A DNA stretch of 64,000 bases, taken from positions 190,965 through 254,964 of the forward strand of contig NZ_LSNE01000006.1 of the NCBI RefSeq assembly GCF_001565895.1, given 5' to 3'. Below are positions 36,607-45,400 of the stretch, piece after piece. The position numbers and the translations under genes are program-made. Numbering within the stretch: position 1 is the stretch's first letter; every line of letters begins with the position of its first letter. The stretch comes from Paraglaciecola hydrolytica. GTDB lineage: Bacteria > Pseudomonadota > Gammaproteobacteria > Enterobacterales > Alteromonadaceae. The notes below the pieces were generated by a model that did no database searches, had not been told where the DNA came from, and saw only the letters and a list, made by a program, of their open reading frames with translations.

Positions 36607-38814
36607 TTAGTTGAGTAAGTATGGGCGGCGATAGCCGAATAATCCGTCGCTTAACATATCGCGTCCGGTGCTGTTGCCACCCATGCCTTTCAAAATAAAC
36701 TGCAAAGCAACACCGGATTCAAACTCGTTGGTGCTTTGTAATCCGTCTATGTCATATCTGTTACTCAAGTGCCGCTGTGCCACTATACGCAAGGCCCAAC
36801 AGCAAGATTCATACTGTAGACCAGTATATGACTCAACAGTTCGACGTTTAGTGACATCATGATACCAACGACCCACCCAATGCCAATTATTACTGATGGG
36901 CCAACTGGCTGTAATCCCAACTTGATTGATTTCTTCGCCCGATAATTCACGTACATAACGGTGGTTTATTTGCATCACGCGATCTTTAGACGAGGTATAT
37001 TCTAATGAAATACTGCTGCGTTCTACTTTATCAGTAACACTAGATATTTGTGTTTCAGTATGGGCGTACCATTTACTGCCTATTTGCCAATCTAATTCAG
37101 CGGCTAAGGCCGAACGGTCATTTTGTTCAAGTGCTGCTGCCAAACGATTATCCTGTAAATAGAAAATCTGACCAAAGCTCAAGGCAAATTGTTCCCGATT
37201 ATGTTCATCAAGAATACGTGTGGTTAAACCTAGGGTGAGCTGATTTTTATCACTAATGCGGTCAATGCCGGTAAATTTTTGGCCTCTGAACAAACCTTCA
37301 AAGTCGCTGAACAGACGCGTAGTATCGTACAAACCAATATCAGTTTGATCTTTGAAACTGGTATATAAATATTGAAATTTGGGCTCTAGGGTTTGCACGG
37401 TATTTTTTTGTAACCAACTTGCATCACGCTCAAACGCTAAGGCCCCGTAAATTCGTGTTTGGCCTAAAGTGCGCGATACTTTTTCACTGAGGTTAGTGTT
37501 TTCAATATTATCTTGGCGATAATAAGTTTGTAATAAAGTGGTTTCTGCTAAAAATTCACCCCAAGTCGTTTGATAAGGATAACGTAGGGTGGGGGCGAGA
37601 TGCAGACGAGTTGCTTTGGGGCTTAAGTCACTATTATTATCAAAATAAGCCAACTCTGAAGCTAAATCGAACTCAAAACCATAAGCCAATGGTTTTTCAT
37701 AATTGAGTTTCATTTCAGGTAAAGCACGGTAGCTATTAGCGTGTTCACCAAGTATTTCAAAATCACGAAATTGTAAATTAAAATCCAGTTGATCGTCGTA
37801 GTAGCTCAAGCCCAGTGTTTGATAAAGGTGAGTATCGGCGCGGTTATAATATTCTGATCCTAGATCAACTATGTAGTTACTGTCGCTTAAACCATTATAT
37901 TCGGCATTGATTTGCCAATTTTCGAAGATTTGTCCCTGGTGTACAAAGCGATAAAAGTAGCGATCTTCGCTACTGCCTGTTGCTCTGTCATTACCTAAAT
38001 ATTCAAAATCTAATTGCCCTGCATGGGCTTCGGTCAAATAACGAAATTCGGATTGTAATTGCACACCGCGGTCAGTCATCATGCGCGGGGCAAACGTCGC
38101 GTCCATATTTTCTGCGATATTCCAGTAATAAGGTTGAGCATAGGATAAACCAGTAGAGGTGGAACTGGATATTACCGGGTAAAGCAAGCCCGATTGGCGC
38201 GCATCGGTGACCGGAAACGAAAAATACGGTAAATACAATACGGGTACGCCTTTAAGATAAAAGCGTGCATGACTAACTTCGCCCCGCAATTGGTCAGGAC
38301 TTAAATTAATGTTACTGGCTTGAATACGCCAATCCTCTTGTCCTTCTGGACAAGTTGAAAAACTGACCTCGTTAAGTGCAATGCCAGCTTCTTGACTCAG
38401 TTCAATTTTTTGTGCCTTACCGCGTCCATTCATGGATGCCAACTGGTATTCGGTTTCGGTCATCTGCAAAGCGTTGGTTGATGTATTAAGGTAAACACTT
38501 TCGCTACTGACTTTTATCTGTAGATCTTGATAAGTCACTTGTCCACTCGCGTTTAAGGCTTGAGAGTTACGATCAACTTTAGCTTCATTGGCTTTAATCA
38601 TCGCCCCTGCGCTTTCGATTTCTACTTTGCCACTAAACTGCGCACGAGTGTCTTGCTGGATCTCAGTATGTTGGGCTTTTACTCTGATTTGCCCAGGCAG
38701 CAAATCATTTGTTGTGTTGATTGGTGGGATTGGAGCAAAACAAAGCTCCTGAGCGGCACTACTGGCACTTAGTAGGGCGAAAAAACACCAAAAAGAAGAA
38801 CGCTTTTTTTGCAT
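36607..38814 (-). CDS. lptD: LPS-assembly protein LptD
   Basis: 735-residue outer-membrane beta-barrel that inserts lipopolysaccharide together with LptE. Signal peptide (about 1-21), N-terminal beta-jellyroll (GQIRVKAQHTEIQQDTRAQF onward), then the barrel. Cysteines in ELCFAP, FSTCPEG and the C-terminal CC of YESCCWAL match the pairs that form inter-domain disulfides in E. coli. First gene of the operon, divergent from djlA. Confidence 0.95.
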   Translation of the reverse strand: MQKKRSSFWCFFALLSASSAAQELCFAPIPPINTTNDLLPGQIRVKAQHTEIQQDTRAQFSGKVEIESAGAMIKANEAKVDRNSQALNASGQVTYQDLQIKVSSESVYLNTSTNALQMTETEYQLASMNGRGKAQKIELSQEAGIALNEVSFSTCPEGQEDWRIQASNINLSPDQLRGEVSHARFYLKGVPVLYLPYFSFPVTDARQSGLLYPVISSSTSTGLSYAQPYYWNIAENMDATFAPRMMTDRGVQLQSEFRYLTEAHAGQLDFEYLGNDRATGSSEDRYFYRFVHQGQIFENWQINAEYNGLSDSNYIVDLGSEYYNRADTHLYQTLGLSYYDDQLDFNLQFRDFEILGEHANSYRALPEMKLNYEKPLAYGFEFDLASELAYFDNNSDLSPKATRLHLAPTLRYPYQTTWGEFLAETTLLQTYYRQDNIENTNLSEKVSRTLGQTRIYGALAFERDASWLQKNTVQTLEPKFQYLYTSFKDQTDIGLYDTTRLFSDFEGLFRGQKFTGIDRISDKNQLTLGLTTRILDEHNREQFALSFGQIFYLQDNRLAAALEQNDRSALAAELDWQIGSKWYAHTETQISSVTDKVERSSISLEYTSSKDRVMQINHRYVRELSGEEINQVGITASWPISNNWHWVGRWYHDVTKRRTVESYTGLQYESCCWALRIVAQRHLSNRYDIDGLQSTNEFESGVALQFILKGMGGNSTGRDMLSDGLFGYRRPYLLN

Positions 38815-39109
38815 AGAAAAGGTTTAGAATAGCCTAGGTTGCTTATCGCATTATTGTCAGTTGGCGATTTTAAGGGTTTCGACAGAATTTACCAGCAGAC
38901 TTGCAAAAAAAGCACAATATCTCTGATTGGACGTCTGTGTAGTGGGTAGTATTAAGTCAGACAATCAGCAAGATTGGACTAGCGTGAACCTTCGATGTTG
39001 ATCCAACAAGTAAGCTCACTGACTTGCAAAATCAGTTTTGAGACCCAGATAGTCATGCTAAATTACTTTTGCAACTCAAACTTAGTCACACAGGAAATAT
39101 AGCAGGCTT
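38815..39109. other. lptD-djlA divergent promoter region
   Basis: 295 bp between divergent genes, the same arrangement as in E. coli. I looked for a sigma-E-type lptD promoter and found nothing convincing. No ORF, RNA gene or repeat seen. Confidence 0.5.
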
Positions 39110-39958
39110 ATGATTGGTAGAATATTAGGTACTTTGTTTGGGTTTATGTTTGCGCGGATCCCTGGCGCTATCCTGGGTTATATTGTGGGTCATTTTTTTG
39201 ACAAAGGTTATAGTCAGGATTTTAATCAGATGGGCGGTTTTAGCCGCTTTTTTACTAGCCAAGATGAATTCAAACAACAAGCGATTTTTTTTCATACGCT
39301 GTTTTCGGTAATGGGGCATATCGCCAAAGCTGATGGTCAAGTGAGTGACGCAGAGATCCGTATGGCGAGTTCACTGATGGATCAAATGGGCCTTGATGGT
39401 GATACCCGTCGTGAAGCGCAAGAAGCATTTCGTGAAGGCAAGGCCGATGATTTCCCGCTTAAACAGGTTATTTTAGAGTTTAAAGACTCTTGTCATGGTC
39501 GCCGAGACATCTTGCAGGTTTACCTCGAAATACTCATTCAAGCGGCTTATGTAGATGGCAAATTGGATAAAGCCGAACAAAAAATTCTCGAAAACGTCGC
39601 TCATTATATGGGCTTTAAAGATAATGAATTATTGTATTTGTTATCAGTGTTTGAAGCCGAATTACGCTTTCGTGCAGGTCAAGGACATAGCCGTCAGCAA
39701 GGGCATTCTCGTCAGCAGCGCAATACCTCCTACTCTGCTCAACAGTCGTTAAATGATGCTTATAAAATTTTAGGTGTAACGGCCAGTGATGATGACAAAA
39801 GTATTAAAAAGGCTTATCGCAAATTAATGAGTGAAAATCATCCTGATAAATTAGTCTCAAAAGGTTTACCCAAACAAGCGCTGGAGCTGGCTAAAAATAA
39901 AACGCAAGATATCCAAGCAGCATACGAATTGGTGAAAGAAAAACGTGGGTTTCGCTAA
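39110..39958 (+). CDS. djlA: Membrane-anchored DnaJ-like co-chaperone DjlA
   Basis: 282 residues. One N-terminal membrane helix rich in glycine (LGTLFGFMFARIPGAILGYIVG), a central TerB-like helical domain (about 60-180, with ADGQVSDAEI and VDGKLDKAEQ), a low-complexity linker containing the repeat GHSRQQ twice, and a C-terminal J domain with HPD in SENHPDKLV. It stimulates DnaK at the inner membrane in E. coli. Confidence 0.95.
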   Translation: MIGRILGTLFGFMFARIPGAILGYIVGHFFDKGYSQDFNQMGGFSRFFTSQDEFKQQAIFFHTLFSVMGHIAKADGQVSDAEIRMASSLMDQMGLDGDTRREAQEAFREGKADDFPLKQVILEFKDSCHGRRDILQVYLEILIQAAYVDGKLDKAEQKILENVAHYMGFKDNELLYLLSVFEAELRFRAGQGHSRQQGHSRQQRNTSYSAQQSLNDAYKILGVTASDDDKSIKKAYRKLMSENHPDKLVSKGLPKQALELAKNKTQDIQAAYELVKEKRGFR

Positions 39959-40079
39959 CCTTTTTGGATATTGACGAGTACGGTTAAACTAAGTTTTTGT
40001 CGTTTCGATTAAGCTTATCTTCAGTTAAGGTTCATGCTTTTAACATCACAATCTCCTACAAGTTGAAAAGGAGAGTGTG

Positions 40080-40829
40080 ATGAATAAAGTAGCCATCTTA
40101 AGTTTAGCCTGTGTATTTTTTAATCCCTTTGTTAGTGCCCAATCTATTAGTAGCAAAAACAGTGAGTGGTCAGCCAGCTCAGTTGAAACCCAAAATGGCA
40201 TTAGCAGCCAATCCATAACAAAAAACTCAGTCAACAAATCTGTGTTAGCCACTAGCATGAGCACGTCGGCAAGTAGTGGGCAGTCTAAGTCACAGACTTT
40301 ACATTCACAAAGTGCAATTCATCTGCAGCAGCGCCCTATGTTAACTAATCTAGACAATGAGTTTTGGATCTACGATGCGTGGGTGACCTTACGTAACGAT
40401 ATTGATTACGACGGTTATGCTTATCGATTCAGCTTAGAATTTGATGCGGATACTGTGTATGAACATGCAGAGGTATATGCACGTTTGTATTTGACTCGTG
40501 GTGAAGTTTTTAAGGAATATCATACGACCTCAGTATTTAGTATTTTTGGGGAAAACACGGATGATAGTTTAATAGTGGATAGTGAGTTACTAAACGGATT
40601 TCCCACGGGGGATTACGAAATTTTAATCGAACTTTATGATACTTATACTGACGAAGTGGTTGCGATATTGGATGGTTATAGTGATCCCGATTTGTACTTA
40701 ATAACCTTAGAAAGTAAAGATTATGAATATACTAAGCCGGTAGTGGTGGTGCATGAAGGAGGGAGTATAAGCTACTTAAGTTTACTACTATTGCCTATTC
40801 TCGCGTGGCGAAAAAAGTGGTTTAGTTAA
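40080..40829 (+). CDS. Choice-of-anchor H-like secreted protein with GlyGly-CTERM tail
   Basis: 249 residues. Signal peptide MNKVAILSLACVFFNPFVSA, then about 70 residues rich in Ser/Gln/Asn, a beta-rich domain (about 95-225; WIYDAWVTLRNDIDYDGYAY, YARLYLTRGEVF, GDYEILIELYDTYTDEV), and a tail GGSISYLSLLLLPILAW plus RKKW. The tail has the Gly-hydrophobic-basic layout of GlyGly-CTERM proteins, and the domain resembles the choice-of-anchor H group of Shewanella-type genomes. Function unknown. GTG at 40077 is also in frame, but ATG 40080 has GGAG 6 nt upstream. Confidence 0.78.
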   Translation: MNKVAILSLACVFFNPFVSAQSISSKNSEWSASSVETQNGISSQSITKNSVNKSVLATSMSTSASSGQSKSQTLHSQSAIHLQQRPMLTNLDNEFWIYDAWVTLRNDIDYDGYAYRFSLEFDADTVYEHAEVYARLYLTRGEVFKEYHTTSVFSIFGENTDDSLIVDSELLNGFPTGDYEILIELYDTYTDEVVAILDGYSDPDLYLITLESKDYEYTKPVVVVHEGGSISYLSLLLLPILAWRKKWFS

Positions 40830-40851
40830 TTTTATAAATCAGTAGTGGATA

Positions 40852-41046
40852 TTAATCCTTAGGATCTTTATCCACTACTTCGGTTAAGACTTTTTGTACC
40901 AGTTTGACTCTGCCTTGTTTGACCAAGGCATCACGTAAAACATATTCGATTTGCGCATTTAAACTGCGCAAATCATCGTCCGCCCAGCGCTGTATCGCTG
41001 CCAGTACGTCTGTACTAATGCGCAAAGGGAAGGCTTTTTTAGTCAA
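40852..41046 (-). CDS. Arc/RHH-type DNA-binding protein
   Basis: 64 residues with a ribbon-helix-helix layout: strand FPLRIS, helix TDVLAAIQRWADDD, helix LNAQIEYVLRDALVK, then a short charged tail. Similar to Arc-family repressors. It is downstream of and cotranscribed with the SPFH gene (52 bp gap). No toxin ORF adjoins, so it is probably a local repressor rather than an antitoxin. Confidence 0.82.
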   Translation of the reverse strand: MTKKAFPLRISTDVLAAIQRWADDDLRSLNAQIEYVLRDALVKQGRVKLVQKVLTEVVDKDPKD

Positions 41047-41098
41047 AATAGTGTTCCTGTTTTGGTTGTATTAAATGCTTACATCAGCGAGTGGTCGC

Positions 41099-41956
41099 TT
41101 AATAAAGTGAACCACTATTTACTATGGGTTGCACGTTTCTATCACCGCATAATACGACCAGTAAATTACTCACCATCATGGCTTTACGCTCTTCATCTAG
41201 GTCAACCACATTTTTTTCTTTCAGACGATCCAGTGCCATTTCTACCATGCCCACAGCACCTTCAACAATTTTACTGCGTGCAGCAATAATCGCAGTGGCT
41301 TGCTGACGTTGTAACATGGCGCTGGCGATTTCTTGTGCATAAGCCAAATGACTTATTCTGGCTTCATGTACAGTTAATCCCGCCTTACCTAAACGCTCCT
41401 GAATTTCTTTTTTGAGTATTTCGGAGATGTGCTGCGGATGACTACGTAGGGCTATATCCTGACTTTCATCATCTTGTGGATCATACGCATAACTGCTGGC
41501 CATATTACGCAGAGCCGATTCACTTTGAATGGTGACATAACTAACATAATCATCTACTTCAAACATCGCCTCGGCAGAGTCAGTAACCGACCACACTACT
41601 ATCGTTGCTATCTCGATGGGGTTGCCCAAGTTGTCGTTTACTTTAATTTTGGCCGATTCAAAATTGCGGATCCGTAACGAAACGGTTTTACGCATATAGA
41701 ATGGGATAGTCCAACGTAAACCATTACGTTTTTCGGTGCCCACATAACTACCAAACAGGGTCATTACTTTGGCTTGGTTGGGTTGCACCATAAAAAAGCC
41801 ACCCCAACACACCAGTACAATCAAAGAACCAATAATTGCCACAATAGTTAGGGTTTGTGTGAACAGCATAAAGCTAAAACTTAATTGCAGTAAGGGTAGT
41901 ATTACAAAAAAAGCTAAATAACCATTTATTGAAAAACCGTTTTTTTCAGTCAGCAT
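41099..41956 (-). CDS. SPFH/band-7 domain membrane protein
   Basis: 285 residues. Two N-terminal membrane segments (about 12-32 and 35-58), then an SPFH domain (about 60-215; VQPNQAKVMTLFGSYVGT, EIATIVVWSVTDSAEAMFEV) and a C-terminal helical part (EIASAMLQRQQATAIIAARSKIVEGA). SPFH proteins oligomerise on membranes and scaffold other proteins; the partner is not known. The first gene of a two-gene unit with the RHH protein. Two GTGATAT repeats lie just upstream of its ribosome site. Confidence 0.88.
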   Translation of the reverse strand: MLTEKNGFSINGYLAFFVILPLLQLSFSFMLFTQTLTIVAIIGSLIVLVCWGGFFMVQPNQAKVMTLFGSYVGTEKRNGLRWTIPFYMRKTVSLRIRNFESAKIKVNDNLGNPIEIATIVVWSVTDSAEAMFEVDDYVSYVTIQSESALRNMASSYAYDPQDDESQDIALRSHPQHISEILKKEIQERLGKAGLTVHEARISHLAYAQEIASAMLQRQQATAIIAARSKIVEGAVGMVEMALDRLKEKNVVDLDEERKAMMVSNLLVVLCGDRNVQPIVNSGSLY

Positions 41957-42430
41957 TTTAAAACTCCATGTGATATCAAAGTGATATGTTATTGATTTAA
42001 TTTAGACGCAAATACACACAATGGCAAGTTAATTTTAATCAAGCTGCTTGGAAGCATTTAAATTTGTACAAAAATAGACAATAACGCCGATTAAATTAAT
42101 TACCTCTCTCTGTTTCTCTGCTCCAAAATGATCTTTCTGTGCACCTAGCTTGAACTTTTTGTCGCTATTTAGTGCGTGGAATTTATGCAAAAAAATAATA
42201 TGGACTATTTGGTCTGAATAAGTAGAAAGCGTTTAAATGTTGTGCAATTATCAGCCGTCACTTTATTTAATTAGAGGTGAATTATTAAAGTTCCACTAAG
42301 TAATTTGAATTTAGTTAGACCAAAGCTGTAGCTTGTTTTCTTACATTCATCTGGATGTAACAGAAGTACAAGAATATCGCAGGCTAAATAACAACAACCA
42401 GAAAACTGGCTAAACTAGTTAGGAGAAACG
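41957..42430. other. Long upstream region of the dockerin nuclease
   Basis: 474 bp, AT-rich, separating the SPFH gene from the nuclease. Apart from the GTGATAT repeats it holds one imperfect dyad TTACAT-TCATCTGG-ATGTAA (42341-42360) about 70 bp before the nuclease ATG. No ORF or RNA gene seen. Confidence 0.5.
41970..41987 (-). promoter_or_regulatory. Tandem GTGATAT repeats upstream of the SPFH-RHH unit
   Basis: GTGATAT occurs twice with start-to-start spacing of 11 bp, overlapping the region just before the ribosome site of the SPFH gene. RHH repressors of the Arc/MetJ type bind short tandem sites at about one helical turn, so this may be the operator of the neighbouring RHH protein. Confidence 0.45.
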
Positions 42431-45400
42431 ATGAAACTTAAATATCCAGCGTTGCTGGCACTTTTTATGGTGCCTGTGACGCAAGCAAGTGTGTTTATCA
42501 ACGAAATACATTACGACAATATTGGTGGTGATGTAGGTGAAGCAATAGAGATTGCCGCGACTGCGGGTACTGATTTATCGGGCATGAGCTTGGTATTGTA
42601 CAATGGTAACGGTAACAAACCTTACGGTTCGACCATCTCTCTATCGGGAATAGTCGCTGACCAGCAAGATGGATTTGGCACAATCTCGATAAGTTTTCCT
42701 TCAAATGGGCTGCAAAATGGCGATCCGGATGGTTTAGCGTTGATTGATGCCTCGGGAAATGTCATTCAATTTTTGAGTTACGAAGGAACAATAACTGCAA
42801 CTGATGGGCCGGCATTAGGCCTGACCAGTGTTGATATTATGGTAGCTGAAAACAACGACACGACGGCTATTGGAACCTCTTTGCAATTAGTCGGTACTGG
42901 CTCGGCGTATGAAAACTTTAGCTGGGCTGCCAGCAGTACCAGTTCATTTGGTAGTGTTAATACTGGGCAAAGCTTTACTGCTGGAGGTGATGGCGGCGAT
43001 ACTGGTGGTGATACAGGAGATACCATCAGTGGCAGCGTATGTACTAATTGCCCTGATCTGCTCAAAGTCAAAGATGCCAGTACTTTTAGTGCTCTTGATT
43101 ATTATGCGCGCGTCCAAACTGAGATTGATTTTAACTCCAGTGCTGCAGCGATAAAGACAGCAATTAATACGGTTATTTCACAAGACATAGTACAACTTAC
43201 TTATGCCGAAGTATGGACTGCATTAACTTATACCGATGAAGATCCTGCCAATACTGACAATGTGATTTTATGGTATACCGCTCGTTCTCAAGCTAAATCT
43301 ACTAATGGTAGTGGCGCGGCATCGACTAATCCTGACAATTGGAATCGTGAACATTCATGGCCAAAAAGCCATGGTTTTCCAAATGAAGGTCAGACCGCTT
43401 ATTCAGATATTCATCACTTACGTCCTAGTGACATCAGTGTTAATAGCTCACGTGATAACTTAGACTTTGATAACAGTGATTCGCCGCTATCTGAAAGTCC
43501 GCTGAATAGTATCGATGGTGACTCGTTTGAACCTCGCGACGACATCAAAGGTGATGTAGCACGTATGATGTTTTATATGGACACTCGTTATGAAGGTGCA
43601 GGTTCGGATAGCGTTGAAGACTTAGTCTTAGTCAACCGTATAACCTCTTCATCTGAACCTAATCTTGGTAAGTTGTGTACCTTAATCGCCTGGCATAACG
43701 CAGATGCCGTGGATGCCTCTGAACAACGTCGCAACGACAGAATTTATGAGTTACAGGGCAACCGTAATCCTTTCATTGATAATCCATCATGGGTCTCTAC
43801 TTTATATCCAGCGGATTCTTGTGATTCTGCAGGTGGTGGCGATACGGGAGGCGGAGACACTGGTGGTGGCGATACTGGCGGTGGTGACACTGGTGGTGGT
43901 GAGACCAACGGCAGTGCTCAGTTGATATTGAGTGGGATGATCGATGGACCTTTAACTGGCGGTGTTCCTAAAGCAGTAGAAATCTATGTAGCTGACGATA
44001 TTGCAGACTTGAGTCAGTGTGGCTTGGGGTTGGCGACAAACGGTAATCCGGGCAATGGGCAGGATTTTACCTTCCCCGCGGGTTCTGCTAGTGCAGGCAG
44101 TTTTATTTATGTTGCGTCTGAAACAACGGGGTTCACAGCATTTTTTGGCTTTGCACCTGACTACACTAATGGTGTTGCCAATTTTAATGGTGATGATGTC
44201 ATGGAATTATACTGTGATGGTGAGGTGATTGACGTTTTTGGCGAGATGGGGGTAGATGGCAGCGATACACCTTGGGATTATTTGGATGGTTGGGCTTATC
44301 GTAATGCCGAAACTGGCCCAGACGGTTCTACCTTTGTATTAGCAAACTGGAGCTTTAGTGGTATCAATGCATTAGATAACGAAAGTGATAATGCCAATGC
44401 CGCCACGCCTTTCCCAACAGCCACATTCTTTGCTTTGACTCCAGAAATTTTTATTTCTGAATATGTAGAAGGCTCTTCCAACAATAAAGCTATTGAGTTG
44501 TATAACCCCGGTGTTGCTGCCATTGATTTGGCGGCAGGTAATTATGTATTAACACGCTCTGCTAATGGTGGCAGCAACGTAGCGGATATTATCCTGTCAG
44601 GGGTGATTGCTGGAAAAGGCACTTATGTTATTGCCAATAATCAATCAGCAGCGGCAATTTTGGATGTAAGTGATCAAATCAGCGGTACAATCTCACATAA
44701 TGGCAATGATGCTTACATCTTATTTAAAGATGGTGTGGCTATTGATTCCTTCGGACAAGCCGGTTTTGATCCTGGCACACAATGGGGCAGCGGCACTAGC
44801 TCTACAGTGGCTAACACCCTAGTCAGAAAAGCAGCAGTAAAAGTAGGTGACCCTATTTTTGACGATGTTTTTGATCCTGCCCTTGAGTGGGAAGGATTGG
44901 GCAAGGACGTGTTTAGTTCATTAGGCAGTCATAACAGCGGCGGTGATACTGACGGTGAAGTCGTTGAATTAGGCCAGTGTGCGGATCCTGCAACTTTAAT
45001 CAGTGCTATTCAAGGCAGTGGTTTAGTGTCTCCAGTTGTGGGTGAGACACACGTTGTTGAAGCCATTGTTAGTGCATCCTTTACCAATCTAAGTGGTTTC
45101 TTTGTACAAGAAGAAGCGGCAGATATGGATGCAGATAGTCAAACTTCAGAGGGTTTATTTGTTTATTACTCTGGAACGTTGCCAGCCGTTGGCACAGTTG
45201 TAAGGTTGATCGGAAAAGTTGAAGAGTTCTATGAAAAGACCCAATTAAACGTCACTGAAGCGCCTTTAACTTGCGGTACAGATGTAGTTGTTGCAACGTC
45301 ATTTAGTTTACCATTTGCTGATGCCTTAGTACCTGAAAGCTTGGAAGGTATGTTGGTAAGTTCGAGCAGTGAATTGGTGGTTACTGATAACTACTCATTG

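Noticed and set aside
40852-41046. RHH protein as antitoxin of a toxin-antitoxin pair
   Set aside because: No small toxin ORF adjoins; the partner gene is an SPFH membrane protein.
42909-43154. Overlapping ORFs within the nuclease gene, including Val/Ala/Ile-rich ones
   Set aside because: They arise from the repetitive Gly/Asp/Thr codons read in another frame; the main frame shows clear domains throughout.
43832-43906. Regular 15 bp repeats as a CRISPR-like array
   Set aside because: There are no spacers, the units are in frame and encode GGGDT, and no cas genes are nearby.
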